Origin: Colocasia esculenta
Lineage: Eukaryota; Streptophyta; Magnoliopsida; Alismatales; Araceae
Direction of reading: 5' to 3'
DNA: 64,000 nucleotides
NCBI GenBank assembly: GCA_014218235.1
Contig: CM024753.1
Location: 185,728,348-185,792,347 of the forward strand
A model generated the notes under the pieces. That model made no database searches. It was not told where the DNA came from and was given only the letters and a program-made list of their open reading frames with translations. Made by a program: the position numbers and the translations under genes. Position 1 is the stretch's first letter; each line of letters opens with the position of its first letter. Positions 59,987 through 64,000 of the stretch are shown here, piece by piece.

Positions 59987-61747
59987 AAGAGTGGTGGTTT
60001 CTGTTCTATCCATGGTGTTCCGATTTCTCGGGCCATGCCATGTGCAGGCGTTGGCAGACGGCCCTTCTGGAGGTTGTTCTCGGAAGGGGTGCCATGCGTG
60101 CCTATGCCAGCTGGGCTTGTCTTAGTTACAAGCTAGCTGTGTTGTTTCTGTGGTGGTTGCCACGCCAGTTCTCTGTTCGCCCGATGCTAGGCACTTGAGG
60201 GCTTGTCCGCGAGATAGGTTGTTACCGTTACTTGGGACCCCCATCCCTACACGCCTGTGTCAGAAGGAGCTTCTCCGGGCGGCGGGGGTGCTCGAGTTAC
60301 GGATTCGAAGCAGAGGGGAAAATGGTGAGGATAGCGGCTTCTTTCATTTGTAGAGCTCTCTTAGCTGGGTCTGGTCTCCGAGGTTGTTGTGGCGCTCTTT
60401 CGGTGCGGACCAGCTAGTCCTTCTCACAGCTTCGCTCTGCGTTGGTTCCGGAGCCACATAGGGAGGTCAGGCATGGGGCCGCAGCTCGGCCGGGCTGCGG
60501 TGGTTTGTTGTTGTGTTCTTGGCTGTGGCTCGCTAGCCTCACTCTACCGAGGAGGTTGTAGGCAGGAGTCGGCGACTGGCGAGCTGGAGGAGTGGACTGT
60601 GTGTACTCCTCTTAGCTGCTTATGGCGGTGGCTTGTGTGCTCTTGCGTGACGGTGTTTCTCACACTATTTTCGAGAATGGTTTCTCGTTGCCCTAGCTTG
60701 CACGGGGATTGTAGCCTGGCCGTGTCTAGTTCCGTGGGCTTGGTTAGTTTGGTCTCGTGGGCCGTGTCTAGTGGTTTCCGTTTTGCGGGTTCTCTCGGGG
60801 TGTTGAGTGTAGACACTCGTCTGCTGTTTCGGTAACCCGTTCCTTGGTGCCGTCCGTGGTGGCACCGGAGTGTGTAGTTCCCTGACCTCGTAGCGTGTCC
60901 GAGGTGTAGGGTGGTTCTTCTTGTGGGCCTTCAACCTTGTGGAGGTTTGAGGGGCCGTGCTTGTGGTGAGACGTCATTCTCACTTGGTTGCTCGGTGTCT
61001 CTCGAGGTGACACCTGGTTGTTCTTTCCCGACCTTGTGGAGGTCCGAGATGTTGGTGCTTATGTCGTGAGACCCTGGTCTTACGTGGTCACTCCGGTATT
61101 CCGTGAGCTTCGTTTTCTCGATGGGTGTTTGCTGAGGGCTGCTTCCGCATGTGTTGACTCCACTGGTTTTGTGGGAGTTGTGTTTGGCCTGACCCGGGTT
61201 GTGGTCGAGGCGTTTCTCTGTTTCCGCTGCTTTGTAGCTCTCTACAGTAGGTGTTTCTCGCTTTACTGCTTTGTAGAGTAGTTTTCCTTCCACTTTGTTG
61301 GAGTTCCTGCTGCTCTGGCTGGTAAGGGACTGGTAATCCCTACTGAGCCTTGTTCGCGAGGCTCACCCCCCTACTCTCTTCAGGTAGGGACTCACTGTCG
61401 CAAGAGTTCGTTGCCAGACAGTCGTGGTGGCATCTTGTTCGCCGTGCGTTGCCAGCAGTGTGAGTTGTGAGCGTGAGCGCTTTTAGTGGGAGTTGAGAGT
61501 GGCCTTTTTTCAAGTCCTCGGGGTATGCCCCTTAAGGACTGCGCCTTCTTTCTGTACCTATACTTTTATTTGGGACATGTTGTAATTAATTTCTTTATTA
61601 ATGTACAGTCTTTCTTGTTATAGTTGTTTGAATTCATTTCTTATCTCACTGGACTAAATTCTAACCCTTTCAGGGTCTTCGGATCTGTGGGTGGCGGCGC
61701 GACCTTCGAGGGTCCCTGGCGGGGGTCCGGGAGGTCGGGTCGTTACA

Positions 61748-63129
61748 CTTTTGGTCTAACCAATGATCCTGCAGCATTCATGCAATTGATGAACAACATC
61801 TATTAGTCATATCTCGACAAAATTTTTCGTGGTATTATTGATGATATTCTTATATATTCCAAGACCAAAGAAGAGCATGAGGAGCATTTGAGGATCGCTC
61901 TACAGATCTTATGCGACAACAAGCTCTATGCAAAATTGAGCAAGTGTGAGTTCTGGCTCGAAGAAGTCTCATTTTTAGGCCACATCATATCGAAGGATGG
62001 TATTGCTGTTGATCTTTCCAAGGTTGAAGCAGTACTTAACTAGGAGAAACCTACCAATGTTACGGAGATTAGGAGTTTTTTGGGACTGGTCGGCTACTAC
62101 AGACGGTTCATTAAGGATTTCTCCAAGATTGTGGTACCCTTTACTCACCTTACACGAAAGAAGATCCCCTATGTCTGGAGCAAGGAATGTGAGAAGATCT
62201 TCCAGACACTGAAGAAATACTTAACTTTTGCACCTGTCCTCTCATTACCTGTTGAGGGCAAATGATTCTCAGTCTACACTGATACATCTGGAATCGATCT
62301 AGACTGTGTTTTAATGCAGAATGAGAAGGTGATAGCTTATTCATCTAGACAGTTGAAGCCTCATGATGTCAACTACTATGTCCATGACCTAGAACTAGCT
62401 GAAGTTGTATTTGCATTCAAGATCTAGAGGCATTATCTCTACGGAGAGCAATTCATTGTCTACTCCGATCACAAAAGCTTAAAGTATCTATTCTCTCAGA
62501 AGGAGCTCAATATGAGACAAAGAAGATGGTTGGAGTATCTAAAGGATTTTGATTTCAATATTCAATATCACCCTGGCAAGGGTAATGCTGTAGCAGATGC
62601 ACTTAGCAGGAAGCCTGTGGCGTCCTTATCTTGCATAGTCATGGGTGAGATGCAATTGTTAGAACAATTCGCTAGTCTGAACATAAATATTAAGCAAAGA
62701 AGTGACCAGGTACTGGTTGCTAATCTTAGGGCACAACCCGACATTTTTGTTGAGATCAGAGAACAATAAGCAAATGGGCTATTTTTTATCCGTGTCAAGG
62801 AAACCCTAGCAGACAGACCAGATTTCTCCATCACTGAGGATGAGAGACTGTTATATCAGGGCAAGACATGTGTGCATGACAATGAAGAGTTGAAAAGGAA
62901 ACTGATAGATGAAGCTCACAAAACTAAGTACACAATCCATCCTGCTGCGACCAAGATGTACCAAGACATGAAAAGATCATTTTGGTGGCCCAACATGAAG
63001 CGTGAGGTGGCTGAGCATGCCGCGCACTACCTCACATGTCAGCAAGTGAAAGTAGAGCACCGACGTCCCCCGGGTGTACTTAGACCCCTAGACATACCAG
63101 AGTGAAAGTGGGAGAGCATTGGCATGGAT
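61748..63129 (+). pseudogene. Gypsy pol fragment: RT C-part, RNase H, integrase finger
   Basis: A single frame runs from the RT palm (TFGLTNDPAAFMQLMNN) through DDILIYS-like RT, RNase H (HKSLKYLFSQKELNMRQRRW) and the integrase HHCC finger (HKTKYTIHPAATKMYQDMK, CQQVKVEH) to KWESIGMD, where another element interrupts it. In-frame stops: 61804, 62041, 62263, 62425, 62767 and 63103; most sit in Gln or Trp contexts. No frameshift is needed. It resembles chromovirus pol of other gypsy elements here but not closely enough to assign. Both edges are truncated. Confidence 0.85.
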
Positions 63130-64000
63130 ACGGGTGTAAACGAGCCGATACATTCGGCGAGTAGCTCGACACTTGGCTCGATAAAAACTCGACTCAACTC
63201 GTTTATTAGATAAACGAGTCGAGTTTGAACAAAAAAAAAAAGCTCGATTCATAAACGAGCTGAGTCTGAACACATGTGAGCTCGGCTAGATTATACTCGC
63301 GAACAACACGTTTAAGTACTCGTTAAGAGCTCGATTAAGTATTCATTAAGAATTCATTTAAATACTCGTTAACTATTTTATTTAAATACTTATTATTAAA
63401 TAAGTGTTAATTTGTTATTTTTATATAGTTGTTATTAAAGTATGTAATGTTTATGAGGACTTAAATATAAAAGATTAAATATGAGAGAATACATGCACAA
63501 ATCATATAAATAAAGTATACACATATAATCTAATTTTAATAAAATCATAAAGACAACTGGTATGTATGCAAATATGAATTTCTCAGGGTCCTTGCGCAAC
63601 TGGCTCATCTTCTTCATCCCACGCCCTGTGCACTGTGTGCGCCTGGCCAGGGAACTTGGCGTTGCGCACGAGCCCGCCGTCGACCACCGGAGTGGCCGGC
63701 GACCATGGGGGACCCTCCGCCTCTGCCGCACAGATCTTCTGGCGGCGGCGACGGTGGCCGCACCATCATCCCTTCCGGTGATGCACGACTTCCACCGTTC
63801 TCCGCCGCCCCACCCCTGCACGGCCTGCCCACGCCGCCCTCATCGCCTGCACCTGCTGCCGTGTGCCTGTGTATCCCATGGGCATAGTCCCATATCGGAT
63901 ACATCATGTGTGCAGGGACCTTAAACCTCTATAAAATAACCCCCAACCCTGTGAACGCCTTGTGTTATCCAATTTCCAAATTTTTCCTGGGCTTCAGGAC
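63130..64000. mobile_element. Left end of a second hAT-like element
   Basis: Similarity to pol stops at about 63130, and the new sequence begins CGGGTGTAAACGAGCCGA, close to the TGTAAACG end of the hAT element at 5838. Subterminal repeats of CGAGTCGAG, CTCGATTC and CGAGCTGAG type follow to 63400, then AT-rich sequence. The right end and target duplication are outside the window. GC-rich ORFs at 63560-63920 show no known domain. Confidence 0.55.
63887..63938 (+). promoter_or_regulatory. snRNA-type USE plus TATA-like promoter
   Basis: GTCCCATATCG (63887-63897) matches the plant upstream sequence element RTCCCACATCG with one change. A TATA box, TATAAAATA, follows at 63930, 32 bases after it, near the spacing of Pol II-type U-snRNA promoters. 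The bases after the expected start do not look like U1, U2, U4 or U5 as far as the window runs. Confidence 0.35.

Larger units (their letters stand above)
58788..61747 (+). mobile_element. LTR of a third Tekay-like gypsy element
   Basis: About 2960 bp from TGTAAGATCTCGGG to GGGTCGTTACA, inverted ends TGTAA/TTACA. Internal phrases recur in the Tekay 1 LTR: GCGAGGCTCACCCC near 61360 and CCTCGGGGTATGCCCC near 61515. It carries arrays of TCGCGAC motifs (58830-58912 and 59563-59765). There is no matching second LTR or target duplication in the window, and no primer site follows, so the right edge looks like a deletion or rearrangement junction. ORFs inside are unsupported. Confidence 0.65.

Noticed and set aside
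58819..61293. Numerous GC-rich ORFs of 80-150 codons on both strands
   Set aside because: They fall inside the Tekay-like LTR, overlap in several frames and have no recognisable domain.
63560..63924. ORFs of 97-128 codons on both strands near the right end
   Set aside because: Overlapping GC-rich frames with no domain; probably chance within the hAT-like element.

Overview
The window looks like a block of nuclear heterochromatin from a flowering plant. Almost every base belongs to a transposable element, and the elements are inserted into one another. The families are plant ones: gypsy elements of the Tat lineage (with a second, archaeal-type RNase H) and the Tekay chromovirus lineage, a Sirevirus-type copia element with an envelope-like ORF, and hAT DNA transposons. 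I see no convincing single-copy host gene, tRNA or rRNA. The species cannot be named from this sequence.

Layout. 1-2934: 3' half of a plus-strand, intron-containing plant-mobile-domain (PMD) gene and the spacer after it, part of Tat element A. 2935-10823: minus-strand pol of Tat A, split at 5838-10259 by a hAT element with an intact transposase. 10824-33071: Tat element B, minus strand, inserted into the pol of Tat A. Going left to right it has its 3' LTR (10824-12300), a plus-strand DUF7745-like gene (13591-15195), a plus-strand PMD gene (15702-28114, split by Tekay element 1 at 16652-26074), and pol (29572-33071, split by a solo LTR at 30641-32141). 33072-33420 and 58472-61747: an unassigned stretch plus a Tekay-type LTR, split by the Sirevirus at 33421-58466. 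The Sirevirus is itself split in its envelope-like ORF by Tekay element 2 (44085-55512). 61748-63129: decayed gypsy pol fragment. 63130-64000: left end of a second hAT-like element.

The insertion order can be read from the nesting, because exact target-site duplications are visible: GTTTG for Tekay 1, GTTAC for the Sirevirus, TCAGT for Tekay 2, GAGCC for the solo LTR, and TTTCATAC for the hAT element.

The most unusual object is Tat B. It carries two spliced genes antisense to its pol, each with its own TATA-like box. Arrays of a roughly 28-bp palindrome lie upstream of both of these boxes and upstream of the LTR TATA box. Its PMD gene reads through seven exons, all phase 0, without a frameshift; the only lesions are point nonsense changes and one lost splice donor, while the DUF7745-like gene is fully open. 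Nonsense changes in the older elements are almost all CAA/CAG to TAA/TAG or TGG to TAG/TGA, as expected from deamination of methylated cytosine. Tekay 2, the innermost element, has indels and two intron-like interruptions in gag, but no such stops.
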